Assembly (NCBI GenBank): GCA_014799665.1
Contig: JAAVHP010000012.1
Span: forward strand, 434,001 to 498,000
Direction: 5' to 3'
DNA length: 64,000 bases
From: Clostridiales bacterium
GTDB taxonomy: Bacteria > Bacillota > Clostridia > Christensenellales > Pumilibacteraceae
Positions 27,648 through 36,059 of this stretch are shown in pieces. The translations under genes were made by a program, and so were the position numbers. The notes beneath the pieces were generated by a model. The model made no database searches and was not told where the DNA came from. It saw nothing but the letters and a program-made list of their open reading frames with translations. Each line of letters opens with the position of its first letter. Positions within the stretch are counted from its first letter, which is position 1.

Positions 27648-28673
27648 ATGAAAAAGTATTTCGTTTACGAGCTTAAAAAATCGCTGTTTGTTACGCTTGC
27701 GCTTGCCGTTATTGCTACTGCCGTTTATCTTGTTTCCGTACTTACGGATACGGTTAAAGTGGACTATAAATACTTTTCCGTTCCCGTTGAGACGATATTG
27801 GTGCTCGGCGGCGCTATGAGCGTGATAATACCGATTTGGAAGCTTGGGTATTTAATGAAAAAACGCAGCGTGGATTTATATTACTCTTTGCCGCTTTCGC
27901 ATACGCGCATACTTGCGGTAAAATTACTTGCCGGGCTTATTGCGCTTTTTGCCCCGTACACGATTGCGTATTGGGTGGGCAGCATCGCGGCTTTGGCAAG
28001 CGTAGGCAAGTACATAAACGGCGTTTGCTTTGTTTCTATGTATTTCGCTTCGCTTATTCCCATGGCAATTATTTACTCGCTGACCGCTTTTCTTTTTACG
28101 CGAGCAAACAGGTTTGTCGACGGTGTGGCATTTGTTATAATGACGGGAATGTCGCTCGAGATGATAATGGTCGTCGTATTAAAAGTCGTGACGCTCTATG
28201 ACAAGTCCTATGAATTTTTTAAGTATTACTTTAATTCGATTTATTATACGCCATTCGGCTCGCTCATACTTATTTGGGAGTATTTTTCCAAAGCAATAAT
28301 GAATGAGACCGTCAATATTCGGATAAACGCCGTCGATATTGTGGGGCTTGCGCTTATTGCCGTCCTCGGTCTTGCCGCGGGCATAGGATTGTTGTTTGCC
28401 GAAAAAAGAGCTAAGGCGGAAAACTGCGAACAAATATCCGAAAGCTTTTTCGGTTACAAAGTGATGATACCGCTGTATACGTTCTTGTTGGCGTTATTGG
28501 GCTCGTACGATTCGTTTATACTTGCAGCCGTCATTGCTGCCGCCGCATACGCCGCTTCCGTGCTCTATAAGCGTACGCCCAAGATCGGTTGGAAGTTTGC
28601 GGTGATAGTCGGCGTAGCGTTCATAGTCGGCGTGGGGTTAAGTTTTATTCCGCCTGTTGCGTATTACGACTGA
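27648..28673 (+). CDS. ABC-2 type permease subunit
   Basis: A 341-residue membrane protein with about eight hydrophobic segments. The start MKKYFVYELKKSLFVTLALA, with GGAGGGG upstream, and the segment KRSVDLYYSLPLSHTRILAV are typical of ABC-2 permeases of the YtrC/D or bacitracin-export type. It is the last gene of the GntR-ATPase-permease unit. Substrate unknown; export or envelope stress sensing is the usual role. No terminator was found after it, only an A/T-rich stretch before the ruvX promoter. Confidence 0.8.
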   Translation: MKKYFVYELKKSLFVTLALAVIATAVYLVSVLTDTVKVDYKYFSVPVETILVLGGAMSVIIPIWKLGYLMKKRSVDLYYSLPLSHTRILAVKLLAGLIALFAPYTIAYWVGSIAALASVGKYINGVCFVSMYFASLIPMAIIYSLTAFLFTRANRFVDGVAFVIMTGMSLEMIMVVVLKVVTLYDKSYEFFKYYFNSIYYTPFGSLILIWEYFSKAIMNETVNIRINAVDIVGLALIAVLGLAAGIGLLFAEKRAKAENCEQISESFFGYKVMIPLYTFLLALLGSYDSFILAAVIAAAAYAASVLYKRTPKIGWKFAVIVGVAFIVGVGLSFIPPVAYYD

Positions 28674-28702
28674 AAAAAATTGTAAAAAATTTTTCCAAAA
28701 AG

Positions 28703-28732
28703 CTGTCTTTTGGCAAATTAATATGTTATAAT
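28703..28732 (+). promoter_or_regulatory. Promoter of ruvX
   Basis: TATAAT at 28727-28732 with a weak -35 (CTGTCT, 28703-28708, spacing 18). The predicted start near 28739 is only about five bases before the ruvX ATG, and no Shine-Dalgarno sequence lies between. Confidence 0.5.
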
Positions 28733-28743
28733 ATACAGCGAGT

Positions 28744-29166
28744 ATGGAAGGTAAGCTTTTGGGAGTTGATTTCGGGCTTAAACGGGTAGGGCTTGCAGTG
28801 TGCGACGGTTTGCATATTTTGGCTTCGCCGTTGCCCGTGTATAACACCAAATCGATGCGTAACTCGATAGACCACGTGGCGCGGATCGCCGAGGAAAACG
28901 AGGTTCGGGGCGTGGTCGTGGGGCTGCCGCTCAATATGGACGGAACGGAGTCCGTTCAGTCGGGCAGGGCGCGAGCGTTTGCGCGAAACGTCGAAAAAGT
29001 TACGGGCTTGCCCGTAGAGCTATTCGACGAACGGCTAACCACCGTCGAGGCGGACGAGCTGCTTATCGAGGCGGGCGTAAAAAAAGCCGCCGACCGAGCA
29101 AAGCTCGTCGACAGTATGTCGGCAAAGGTCATACTCCAAAGCTATATCGATACAAACAAACAATAA
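28744..29166 (+). CDS. ruvX: RuvX/YqgF Holliday junction resolvase-like nuclease
   Basis: A 140-residue RNase H-fold protein. The first catalytic Asp is in LLGVDFGLKRVGLAV, the middle motif is VVVGLPLNMDGTES, and the last motifs are FDERLTTVEAD and LVDSMSAKVILQSY. All key acidic residues are present. E. coli YqgF acts in 16S rRNA 5' maturation, while some homologues cleave Holliday junctions. The ATG follows a promoter almost directly, so the mRNA may be leaderless. A DUF1292 gene follows after 17 bases, the usual Firmicutes neighbour. Confidence 0.92.
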   Translation: MEGKLLGVDFGLKRVGLAVCDGLHILASPLPVYNTKSMRNSIDHVARIAEENEVRGVVVGLPLNMDGTESVQSGRARAFARNVEKVTGLPVELFDERLTTVEADELLIEAGVKKAADRAKLVDSMSAKVILQSYIDTNKQ

Positions 29167-29183
29167 TTTTTCGGGAGATCATC

Positions 29184-29570
29184 ATGGCAGAAAATCAGGA
29201 AGAAAACGTAGAGATCATCGACGAGGAGACTATCACTCTTTACGACGATAACAATAACCCCGTAGACTTCAACGAAGTAGCGGTTATCGAATACGAGGGC
29301 GAGTTCTACGCACTCATGCAGCCCGTCGAGCCTATGGAAGGCTTGGGCGAGGACGAAGCTATCATTTTCAAAATCATTCAGAAAGACGACGATACCGACG
29401 AATTCGTTCCCGTTACCGACGAGAGCGTTTTGGACGCGGTATTTAACGAATACCTCAAGGCGGAAGCGGAGTGCTGCGACTGTGATTGCGACGAGTGCGG
29501 CGACTGCGAGGACGACGACTGCGACTGCGGTTGCGAGCATCACCATCATCACCATCACGAGGAAGATTAG
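29184..29570 (+). CDS. DUF1292 (YrzB-like) protein with Cys/Asp and His metal-binding-like tail
   Basis: 128 residues. The first 95 form the DUF1292 domain (ITLYDDNNNPVDFNEVAVIE, EGEFYALMQPVEPM, DEAIIFKI, FVPVTDESVLDAVFNEYLK). From about residue 97 the chain changes to AECCDCDCDECGDCEDDDCD, then CGCEH and a run of seven His. This natural tail, with ten Cys, many Asp and seven His, looks able to bind several metal ions. Usual family members end in acidic residues only. The role of the family is unknown; the gene normally sits beside ruvX, as here. Confidence 0.85.
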   Translation: MAENQEENVEIIDEETITLYDDNNNPVDFNEVAVIEYEGEFYALMQPVEPMEGLGEDEAIIFKIIQKDDDTDEFVPVTDESVLDAVFNEYLKAEAECCDCDCDECGDCEDDDCDCGCEHHHHHHHEED

Positions 29571-29605
29571 CTTTTTCACGCTGAAAATATATGCGTAAAG
29601 TTTTC

Positions 29606-29637
29606 TTTCTTACTTCTTTTTCAAAAGAAGTAAGAAA
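29606..29637. repeat. Dispersed palindromic repeat, copy 4 (hairpin part only)
   Basis: TTTCTTACTTCTTTT (29606-29620) and AAAAGAAGTAAGAAA (29623-29637) are a perfect 15-bp palindrome. Relative to copy 1 it has C to T and G to A at matching positions, so the pairing is kept by compensating changes. It lies 16 bases before the -35 of the rpsB promoter. Confidence 0.65.
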
Positions 29638-29653
29638 AACATATTAAAAAGAT

Positions 29654-29682
29654 TTGCGTTAAGGACGCGAATGTGTTATAAT
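29654..29682 (+). promoter_or_regulatory. Promoter of rpsB
   Basis: TTGCGT (29654-29659), 17-base spacer, TATAAT (29677-29682); predicted start near 29689. Confidence 0.7.
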
Positions 29683-29688
29683 TATTAA

Positions 29689-29770
29689 GACCACTCACTC
29701 GGCGGTTTTTCTGTGCGCTGTTAAATTTTTTCATGGCAGCGTGTGCGCCGAGGCGGTAAACGGAGAAATC
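29689..29770 (+). promoter_or_regulatory. Structured rpsB leader, candidate autoregulatory site
   Basis: The 82-base leader can fold into an outer helix CTCGGCG (29698-29704) / CGCCGAG (29746-29752) enclosing CGCTG (29716-29720) / CAGCG (29737-29741). Ribosomal protein S2 leaders are known control sites in other bacteria; autoregulation here is inference. Confidence 0.4.
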
Positions 29771-30619
29771 ATGGCAAACATTATCACGATGAAACAGCTT
29801 CTCGAAGCAGGCGTTCACTTTGGACATCCCACGCGCAAGTGGAATCCCAAAATGAAAAAGTATATATACGTCGCGCGTAACGACATATATATCATCAACC
29901 TCGAAAAGACGGTTGAAATGATCGATAAGGCATACGCTTTTATTAAGGGCGTCGCCGCAGAAGGCAAGTCCATTCTTTTCGTCGGCACGAAAAAGCAGGC
30001 GCAGGAAGCTATCATGCAGGAAGCGCAGAAGTGCGGTATGTACTACGTTAAGTCGCGTTGGTTGGGCGGCACGCTCACTAACTTCTCGACGATCAAGACG
30101 CGTATCGAACGCCTTAACAAGCTCAACCTCATGGAAAAAATGAACGAGTTCGCGCTCCTTCCCAAAAAGGAAGTATTGGGTCTTAAAGCCGAACGCGACA
30201 AGCTCGAAGAAAACCTCGGCGGTATCAAGGATATGCGCTCCCTTCCCGGCGCGCTGTTCGTAGTCGATCCCAAAAAGGAACACAACGCGGTTATGGAAGC
30301 GCGCAAGCTTCATATCCCGATCGTCGCTATCGTCGACACCAACTGCGATCCCGACGAAGTCGATTACGTTATCCCCGGTAATGACGACGCTATTCGCGCT
30401 ATCAAGCTCATTGCGGGCGCTATGGCTGACGCCGTTATCGAAGCGCGCGAGGGCGAGGAAGGTCTTGCCGCACGCCGCGCGGTAGAAGCTCAAATGCAAG
30501 CCGAAGCCGACGCCGCCGCTAAGGCGAATGTAGAAGTTGTCGAAACCCCCGCCACCGAAGAACAGCTTAATAAGCTTGTCGAGGGTGCTGAGACTGTTGC
30601 GGCTACCGAAAACGAATAA
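29771..30619 (+). CDS. rpsB: 30S ribosomal protein S2
   Basis: 282 residues. Initiation at ATG 29771 follows CGGAGAA; the in-frame ATG at 29741 lies within the leader helix and would add ten unconserved residues. [49 protein letters not shown] text, [26 protein letters not shown] and [14 protein letters not shown] are all standard. An Ala/Glu-rich tail of about 45 residues follows the core, slightly longer than the Bacillus protein. First gene of the tsf-pyrH-frr block. Confidence 0.96.
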   Translation: MANIITMKQLLEAGVHFGHPTRKWNPKMKKYIYVARNDIYIINLEKTVEMIDKAYAFIKGVAAEGKSILFVGTKKQAQEAIMQEAQKCGMYYVKSRWLGGTLTNFSTIKTRIERLNKLNLMEKMNEFALLPKKEVLGLKAERDKLEENLGGIKDMRSLPGALFVVDPKKEHNAVMEARKLHIPIVAIVDTNCDPDEVDYVIPGNDDAIRAIKLIAGAMADAVIEAREGEEGLAARRAVEAQMQAEADAAAKANVEVVETPATEEQLNKLVEGAETVAATENE

Positions 30620-30625
30620 TTAAAT

Positions 30626-30747
30626 AAAAGCGCTTTCATCGCGTGATACGGACTACGTTTGGTTCGGCGGCTTGGTCATGTACGTCTGTGTACACTCCCG
30701 TCGCCGCCTCACCAACTATTGTCCATCTGACGCGCGACTGCGCTTTT
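30626..30747 (+). repeat. Long imperfect foldback element between rpsB and tsf
   Basis: Matching arms occur in nested order: AAAAGCGC (30626-30633) with GCGCTTTT (30740-30747); CGCGT (30640-30644) with ACGCG (30730-30734); GGAC (30650-30653) with GTCC (30721-30724); TTGGT (30659-30663) with ACCAA (30711-30715); GGCGGC (30666-30671) with GCCGCC (30703-30708). Internal loops are short and near-symmetric, and the terminal loop is about 31 bases. It could be a structured RNA, a processing site or a small foldback element. Confidence 0.6.
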
Positions 30748-30783
30748 AGGATGATAATATTTAGGAATCAGGAGATAATTACA

Positions 30784-31719
30784 ATGGAAATTACAGCTAG
30801 TTTAGTTGCACAATTACGTGAAATAACCGGCGTCGGTCTTATGGCGTGCAAGAAAGCGCTTGTTGCGACCGACGGCGATATCGATAAGGCTACCGAGTAT
30901 CTGCGCGAGCAGGGCGTAGCTGTCGCCGCTAAAAAGGCGTCGAGAATAGCCGCCGAGGGCGCGGCTTGGGCGAACATTTCCGCCGACAAACACACGGGCG
31001 CGCTCGTTGAGGTCAACTGCGAGTCCGACTTCGTCGCTAAGTCCGACGTTTTCGTAGAGCTTTGCGAAGTTATTGCGAAAGCGGCCGTCGAGAGCGGCAA
31101 GGACGACGTAGACGCGCTTAAAGCGTACAAGGTAAACGGCAGCACGGTAGAGGAGCTTATCAACGCCGCTACTTCCAAAACGGGCGAGAAGATCTCGCTT
31201 CGCCGTATATCCGTTCAGAAGAACAAGGACGCCGTCGAAGAAGCATACATTCACATGGGCGGCAAAATGGGCACGCTCGTCGAGGTCAAGGTCGAAGGTC
31301 TTACTTCCGCCAACACTGCCGATATCGTTGCCATGGCTCACGACGTTGCAATGCACATTGCGGCGTTCCAGCCTCCGTACGTTCGTAAGACGGACGTTCC
31401 CGCGGAAGCTGTCGATCACGAGCGCGAGATAATCAAGCAGCAGCTTTTGAACGACGAAAAGAACAGCAAAAAGCCCGAGCAGGTTCTTGCCAAAATCGCA
31501 GAAGGTAAGCTCGGAAACTTCTACAAAGAGAACTGTTTGTTGTATCAAGCGTTTGCAAAAGATCCGTCGGTCACCGTCGAGCAATACGTTGAAGCTACCG
31601 CCAAAAAGACGGGTACTAAGCTCGAAATCGTGCGTTTCACCAAGTTCGTTATGGGCGAAGGTATCGAAAAACGCACCGACAATCTTGCCGAAGAAGTTGC
31701 TAAGTTGTCCGCAAAGTAA
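30784..31719 (+). CDS. tsf: Elongation factor Ts
   Basis: 311 residues, from ATG 30784 with AGGAG before it; the longer frame upstream runs through the foldback and is not coding. EF-Ts exchanges GDP for GTP on EF-Tu. ASLVAQLREITGVGLMACKK, LREQGVAVAAKKASRIAAEG, VNCESDFVAK (here LVEVNCESDFVAKSDVF), MAHDVAMHIAAFQPPYV and FTKFVMGEGIEKR are diagnostic. The two core subdomains and the C-terminal module are complete. A terminator follows. Confidence 0.95.
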   Translation: MEITASLVAQLREITGVGLMACKKALVATDGDIDKATEYLREQGVAVAAKKASRIAAEGAAWANISADKHTGALVEVNCESDFVAKSDVFVELCEVIAKAAVESGKDDVDALKAYKVNGSTVEELINAATSKTGEKISLRRISVQKNKDAVEEAYIHMGGKMGTLVEVKVEGLTSANTADIVAMAHDVAMHIAAFQPPYVRKTDVPAEAVDHEREIIKQQLLNDEKNSKKPEQVLAKIAEGKLGNFYKENCLLYQAFAKDPSVTVEQYVEATAKKTGTKLEIVRFTKFVMGEGIEKRTDNLAEEVAKLSAK

Positions 31720-31728
31720 TCAATCGTC

Positions 31729-31767
31729 AATCGGCTTATCGGGATAATTTCGGTAAGCCGATTTTTT
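31729..31767 (+). terminator. Terminator after tsf
   Basis: AATCGGCTTA (31729-31738) pairs with TAAGCCGATT (31754-31763), followed by a T tract to 31767. It separates rpsB-tsf from pyrH, possibly with read-through since no strong promoter for pyrH was seen. Confidence 0.85.
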
Positions 31768-31804
31768 GAATTTTTAAATTTTGCTCGCTTATATTGAGGG
31801 AATT

Positions 31805-32500
31805 ATGTATAAGAGAATTTTGCTTAAACTGAGCGGCGAGGCGCTCGCCGGCGCATCGGGTACTGGTATCGATCCCGAGACCGTAGACAAAGTAGTGGTC
31901 CAGCTCGTAGAGCTCGCCAAAAAGAAGGTCGAGATCGCTATCGTCGTCGGCGGCGGAAACTTCTGGCGCGGTCGACTCGGCGTTGCCATGGATAAGGTGA
32001 CCGCTGACCACATGGGTATGCTCGCTACGATAATGAACGCGCTCGCGCTCCAGGACGCTATCGAAAAGAAAGGCATTCCCACGCGCGTGCAAACGGCGCT
32101 GTCCATTCCCGCCGTTGCCGAGCCGTTCATTCTCAGAAAAGCGGTCCGTCACTTCGAGTGCGGGCGGATAGTTATATTCGCTTGCGGCACGGGCAATCCT
32201 TACTTTACGACGGACAGCGGCGCGGCACTCAGGGCCGCCGAGATCAAGGCGGACGCGCTATTAATGGCTAAGAATGTCGACGGCGTTTACGACAGCGATC
32301 CCAAAACCAACCCCAATGCCAAAAAGCTCAACGAGCTGTCGTACATGGACGTACTGAACAAAAATATAGCGGTCATGGACTTCACCTCGGTAACCATGTG
32401 CATGGAAAACAAAATACCGATCGTTGCGTTCGGGCTCGCCGAGCAAAACAGCATTATTCGCGCGGTGTCGGGCGAGAAAATCGGCACGATCATTCACTAA
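31805..32500 (+). CDS. pyrH: Uridylate kinase
   Basis: A 231-residue amino acid kinase family enzyme making UDP from UMP. ATG 31805 with GAGGGA upstream is preferred over the TTG at 31781. RILLKLSGEALAG, IVVGGGNFWRGR, DHMGMLATIMNALALQDAIE, GTGNPYFTTDSGAALRA and KNVDGVYDSDPKTNPNAKK are the standard motifs. Length is normal for the hexameric bacterial enzyme. frr follows, as in nearly all Bacillota. Confidence 0.96.
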   Translation: MYKRILLKLSGEALAGASGTGIDPETVDKVVVQLVELAKKKVEIAIVVGGGNFWRGRLGVAMDKVTADHMGMLATIMNALALQDAIEKKGIPTRVQTALSIPAVAEPFILRKAVRHFECGRIVIFACGTGNPYFTTDSGAALRAAEIKADALLMAKNVDGVYDSDPKTNPNAKKLNELSYMDVLNKNIAVMDFTSVTMCMENKIPIVAFGLAEQNSIIRAVSGEKIGTIIH

Positions 32501-32545
32501 ACAACTTTCACCTACAAAATAAAAAGACACGGAGGTTATGCAAAT

Positions 32546-33109
32546 ATGCAAAACGAACAGCTTATTGCACAGGCAAACAAGATAGACGAAAAGCTTAACA
32601 AGGTTATAGACCATCTTAAAACAGAGCTCAATTCCATGCGCGCGGGCAGGGCAAACCCCGTTATTCTCAGCCGCGTAATGGTCGATTATTACGGTATGCA
32701 AACCCCGATTAACCAAATGGCTAACATTTCGGTTACGGACGCGCACACGCTCACTGTATCGCTGTATGACGTTTCGGCGCTCAAAGAAGCTAAAAAGGCG
32801 ATAATTGCCGCAGACCTCGGGCTTAACCCCGTAGACGACGGCAAGGTCATTCGTTTGTCCGTTCCGCAGCTCACCGAGGAGCGCCGCCGCGATCTCATTA
32901 AGCAGGCGAAAAAGACGGGCGAGGACAGCAAGGTCGCGCTTCGTAACGAGCGCCGTGACGCTATCGACTTCGGCAAAAAGCTCAAAAAGGAAGTGTCCGA
33001 GGACGAGATCGCCGAGTACGAAAAACTCATTCAGAAAAAGCTCGACGCCGCTGTCGAGAAGGTCGATAAGCTCATAAAAGAAAAGGAAGCCGACCTGCTT
33101 GAAATCTAA
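32546..33109 (+). CDS. frr: Ribosome recycling factor
   Basis: 187 residues. RRF splits post-termination ribosomes with EF-G. VIDHLKTELNSMRAGRANPV, the YYGMQTPINQMANISV segment, LGLNPVDDGKVIRLSVPQLT and EERRRDLIKQAKKTGEDSKV are diagnostic. GGAGG lies 10 bases before the ATG; a nearer ATG at 32538 is out of frame. The last 11 bases overlap the uppS start. Confidence 0.96.
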   Translation: MQNEQLIAQANKIDEKLNKVIDHLKTELNSMRAGRANPVILSRVMVDYYGMQTPINQMANISVTDAHTLTVSLYDVSALKEAKKAIIAADLGLNPVDDGKVIRLSVPQLTEERRRDLIKQAKKTGEDSKVALRNERRDAIDFGKKLKKEVSEDEIAEYEKLIQKKLDAAVEKVDKLIKEKEADLLEI

Positions 33110-33863
33110 GAAATCAAATTCTTCGATTACCGATACCGCCGATAGCGTTAACGAAACGCCTGCGGAAGAAAGGTCAAATGGCGCGGCGAAGAATATCCCG
33201 CGCCATATCGGTATTATAATGGACGGCAACCGCAGATGGGCGACAAAGCGTTTGCTTCCGCGCGTAGCGGGGCATAAGGCAGGCGTTAAGAACATAACTG
33301 CCGTTGTCGGTAGCGCGCTTGAACGCGGCGTTGATTGCGTAACGCTCTACGCGCTCTCTACCGAGAATAAAGGTCGTCCCAAGGACGAGGTCGACGCACT
33401 CGTCGATCTTATCCGTAAAAAGCTCAAAAGCATGACGCGCGAGCTCATAGAACGCGGTGCGCGTATCACGTTTTCGGGCGACCGTTCGTACTTTCCAGAC
33501 GACGTTCAACAAATAATGCAGGACGTGGAAAGCGAAAATACCGATACTTCGGCTCAGGTAGTCAATATTGCGCTCAATTACAGCGGCAGGAGCGAAATCG
33601 TTCGCGCAGCAAAGCTTGCGGCGGAAAAAGGCGAGATCACCGAAGAAAGTATAGCGCACGAGCTGTATACGGCGGAGCTTCCCGAGCTCGACATGATAGT
33701 TCGCACGGGCGGCGAGAAGCGGTTGAGCAACTTCTTGCTATACCAAGCAGCATACAGCGAATTGTTCTTCACCGACACTCTGTGGCCCGACTTCGACGGA
33801 AAAGAGCTAAACGAAATGATAGACGAGTTTTCGCATCGCTCGCGCCGTTTCGGTAAATTGTAA
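33099..33863 (+). CDS. uppS: Undecaprenyl diphosphate synthase
   Basis: A 254-residue cis-prenyltransferase making the C55 carrier lipid for the cell wall. The N-terminal 28 residues (Lys/Ser then Asp/Glu-rich) are unconserved. The catalytic core starts with HIGIIMDGNRRWATKR and continues with LYALSTENKGRPKDEVDAL, NIALNYSGRSEIVRA, DMIVRTGGEKRLSNFLLYQA and YSELFFTDTLWPDF. The usual SGE of the third motif reads GGEKRLSNFL, which is normal for the family. The TTG start at 33099 overlaps frr, with AAGGAAG about 10 bases upstream; a later start cannot be excluded because the N-terminus is poorly conserved. Confidence 0.94.
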   Translation: MKSKKSNSSITDTADSVNETPAEERSNGAAKNIPRHIGIIMDGNRRWATKRLLPRVAGHKAGVKNITAVVGSALERGVDCVTLYALSTENKGRPKDEVDALVDLIRKKLKSMTRELIERGARITFSGDRSYFPDDVQQIMQDVESENTDTSAQVVNIALNYSGRSEIVRAAKLAAEKGEITEESIAHELYTAELPELDMIVRTGGEKRLSNFLLYQAAYSELFFTDTLWPDFDGKELNEMIDEFSHRSRRFGKL

Positions 33864-33910
33864 ATTAAAACGGGTATTACTTTACACATTTGCGTGATAA
33901 GACATTATAG

Positions 33911-33999
33911 AGTGACGTGAAGTAAATAATAACGTAACGAATCTACTCGGGTGTAATAAAATTATCAATCACCCAAGCAAACACACGACAGTAAAAAAG
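33911..33999. repeat. Dispersed repeat, copy 3 (lacks the hairpin)
   Basis: AGTGACGTGAAG, then ACTCGGGTGTAA (33945-33956) and ATCACCCAAGCAAACACACGACAGTAAAA, the same order as in the copies at 7322 and 11746, ending before the CCTACTTC palindrome. It fills most of the spacer between uppS and cdsA. Confidence 0.6.
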
Positions 34000-34012
34000 G
34001 AGATCGGTTTTA

Positions 34013-34939
34013 ATGAAAAAAGACCGTGTGATTACAGGCGCATTCATTGCGATAGTGTATATCGCGGTGGTACTGTTGACTACGTACGTGCACCCGATTT
34101 TCTTCGACGTGTTCATATTCGCGCTTGCCGTTTGTGGCGTGTACGAAATGAGCAAGGCGGTAGCTAACTTCACCAGCCCGCCCATTTTCATTATTGATTT
34201 GATCACGGTAGTCGTCGGGTTCGCGGCGTTCTGGTTCTCGCAATATTTCTTCAAATCGACGGCTTCGGGCATGAACGGTTATTTTATCGCGCTTGCCGTC
34301 ATGATCTTGGTAACGGTAATAGTCACGGCGTGCTCCAAGGAATACGTTAAGGGTAACGCTGTTTCGACAATTTTCGTCATGCTGTACCCGAGCGCGCTAC
34401 TCATGTTTAGCGTAGGTCTTAACTACTTTATGAGCGCCGAGGTTGGCGTATCGCTCGTCGCTTCGCTCCCGTACAGGAACGCTGGAATAACGCTTATGTT
34501 CGTGGTTCCGGCACTAACCGACGTATTCGCGTACCAGATCGGCAGTGCGATAAAAGGCAAAAAGCTCTGCCCGTCGATAAGCCCCAACAAGACGATAAGC
34601 GGCGCGATCGGCGGTCTGTTCGGCGGCGTGGTAGGCGCGGGCATAGTCGCGCTCATCACGTTCCTCGCAACGCATTTTTCCGTCAACCTGTTCGGGCTCG
34701 CCATGCTGACCGACGAGTGGTGGAGCACTATATTAAACTTTGTATTCCTCGGTCTTTTCGGCTCGGCGTTCGACCAAATGGGCGACCTTGCCGCATCGCT
34801 TGTCAAGCGCAAGGCGGGGATAAAAGACTATTCCAACCTCTTGCCCGGTCACGGCGGTATTCTCGACCGTATTGACGGCTTCATATTCTGCGGCGTGTTC
34901 TTCTATATCTACTTCGCCGTAATGCTGTTGATAGTATGA
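34013..34939 (+). CDS. cdsA: Phosphatidate cytidylyltransferase
   Basis: A 308-residue membrane enzyme converting phosphatidic acid and CTP to CDP-diacylglycerol. About eight hydrophobic helices. The family signature sits at the C-terminus: [20 protein letters not shown], then [11 protein letters not shown]; upstream is [22 protein letters not shown] precedes the ATG. The stop overlaps the dxr start (ATGA), so the two are coupled. Confidence 0.95.
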   Translation: MKKDRVITGAFIAIVYIAVVLLTTYVHPIFFDVFIFALAVCGVYEMSKAVANFTSPPIFIIDLITVVVGFAAFWFSQYFFKSTASGMNGYFIALAVMILVTVIVTACSKEYVKGNAVSTIFVMLYPSALLMFSVGLNYFMSAEVGVSLVASLPYRNAGITLMFVVPALTDVFAYQIGSAIKGKKLCPSISPNKTISGAIGGLFGGVVGAGIVALITFLATHFSVNLFGLAMLTDEWWSTILNFVFLGLFGSAFDQMGDLAASLVKRKAGIKDYSNLLPGHGGILDRIDGFIFCGVFFYIYFAVMLLIV

Positions 34940-36048
34940 TAAATATAGCAATTCTCGGTTGCACGGGCTCGATAGGCAGGCAAACGCTCGACATAGTGCG
35001 CAATAACCGCGACAAGTACCGCGTAGTCGGGCTGTCTTGCGGCAGCGACGTGAACGGGCTCGTAGAAGCCGCAAAGGAATTCGATTGTAATACGCTCGGT
35101 ATAGCTGACGAAAATAAGGCGTGCGAGGTCAAGCGTTTGCTTCCGCACGCCGATTTGTATTGCGGCGATCAAGCGCTTACCGCGGTCGCAAAGCTCGCGC
35201 ACACGGTCGTTGTCGCGGTAGTCGGCATGGTCGGGCTGAAAGCCGTGCTTGCCGCGCTGGAAAACAAACAAACGGTCGCGCTTGCGAATAAGGAAAGCCT
35301 AGTCGCGGGCGGTGCGCTCGTAAAAAAAGCGCTCGAAAACGGCGGCAAAATCTGCCCCGTAGACAGCGAGCACTCGGCGGTGTGGCAATGCCTGCAAGGC
35401 GAAAAAGCGTTCAGGCGCATAATACTGACGGCGAGCGGCGGTCCGTTCTACTTCACCGATAAAACGGAGTTCGCGGCGATCACGCCCGAAAGAGCGGTAG
35501 CTCACCCCAACTGGCGCATGGGCAGAAAAATCTCGGTCGACAGCGCGACAATGATGAACAAAGGTCTCGAAATTATCGAGGCGCGGTGGCTGTTCGACAC
35601 TTTCGATATAGACTACGTTATCCATCCCGAAAGCATAGTTCATTCCATGGTGGAGTTTGCCGACGGCTCGATAAAAGCGCAGGCGAGCTTTCCCGATATG
35701 CGCTTGCCCATACAGTACGCAATAACTTATCCCGATCACGCGCCTCGCGAATTTAAGCCGTTGAGCCTTCCGCTGTCGTTAAGGTTTTTCCCGCCCGACG
35801 AGGACAAGTTTCCCGCGCCCAAGCTCGCCAAGCAAGCGCTTAAAGCGGGCGGCACGGCTTGTACCATACTAAACGCGGCTAACGAAGCGGCAGTACAGCT
35901 GTTTCTGGACGGGAAGATAACTTTCGATCGAATAGTCACGACAGTAGAGGACGCGCTGAACAGTACGCCCGTCGAGAAGATAGAGGACGCCGACGGCGTT
36001 TTCCAAACGCATAAACGCGTCTACGACAAAATATACTTGAAATATTGA
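34936..36048 (+). CDS. dxr: 1-deoxy-D-xylulose 5-phosphate reductoisomerase
   Basis: A 370-residue NADPH-dependent enzyme, second step of the MEP isoprenoid pathway. The NADPH site [20 protein letters not shown], then [56 protein letters not shown] and [11 protein letters not shown] are exact family motifs. Length is slightly under the E. coli enzyme. It is the target of fosmidomycin. dxs, ispG and ispA in the same window complete most of the route. Confidence 0.96.
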   Translation: MINIAILGCTGSIGRQTLDIVRNNRDKYRVVGLSCGSDVNGLVEAAKEFDCNTLGIADENKACEVKRLLPHADLYCGDQALTAVAKLAHTVVVAVVGMVGLKAVLAALENKQTVALANKESLVAGGALVKKALENGGKICPVDSEHSAVWQCLQGEKAFRRIILTASGGPFYFTDKTEFAAITPERAVAHPNWRMGRKISVDSATMMNKGLEIIEARWLFDTFDIDYVIHPESIVHSMVEFADGSIKAQASFPDMRLPIQYAITYPDHAPREFKPLSLPLSLRFFPPDEDKFPAPKLAKQALKAGGTACTILNAANEAAVQLFLDGKITFDRIVTTVEDALNSTPVEKIEDADGVFQTHKRVYDKIYLKY

Positions 36049-36059
36049 GGTAGTGTATT

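Noticed and set aside
29538..29561. Seven-His run as an artificial purification tag
   Set aside because: It lies at the end of a chromosomal gene in its normal ruvX context, with a His-rich run embedded in a Cys/Asp tail; no vector sequence is nearby.
30643..30783. N-terminal extension of EF-Ts
   Set aside because: The extension runs through the foldback element and is not EF-Ts-like; ATG 30784 has its own AGGAG and begins at the conserved N-terminus.
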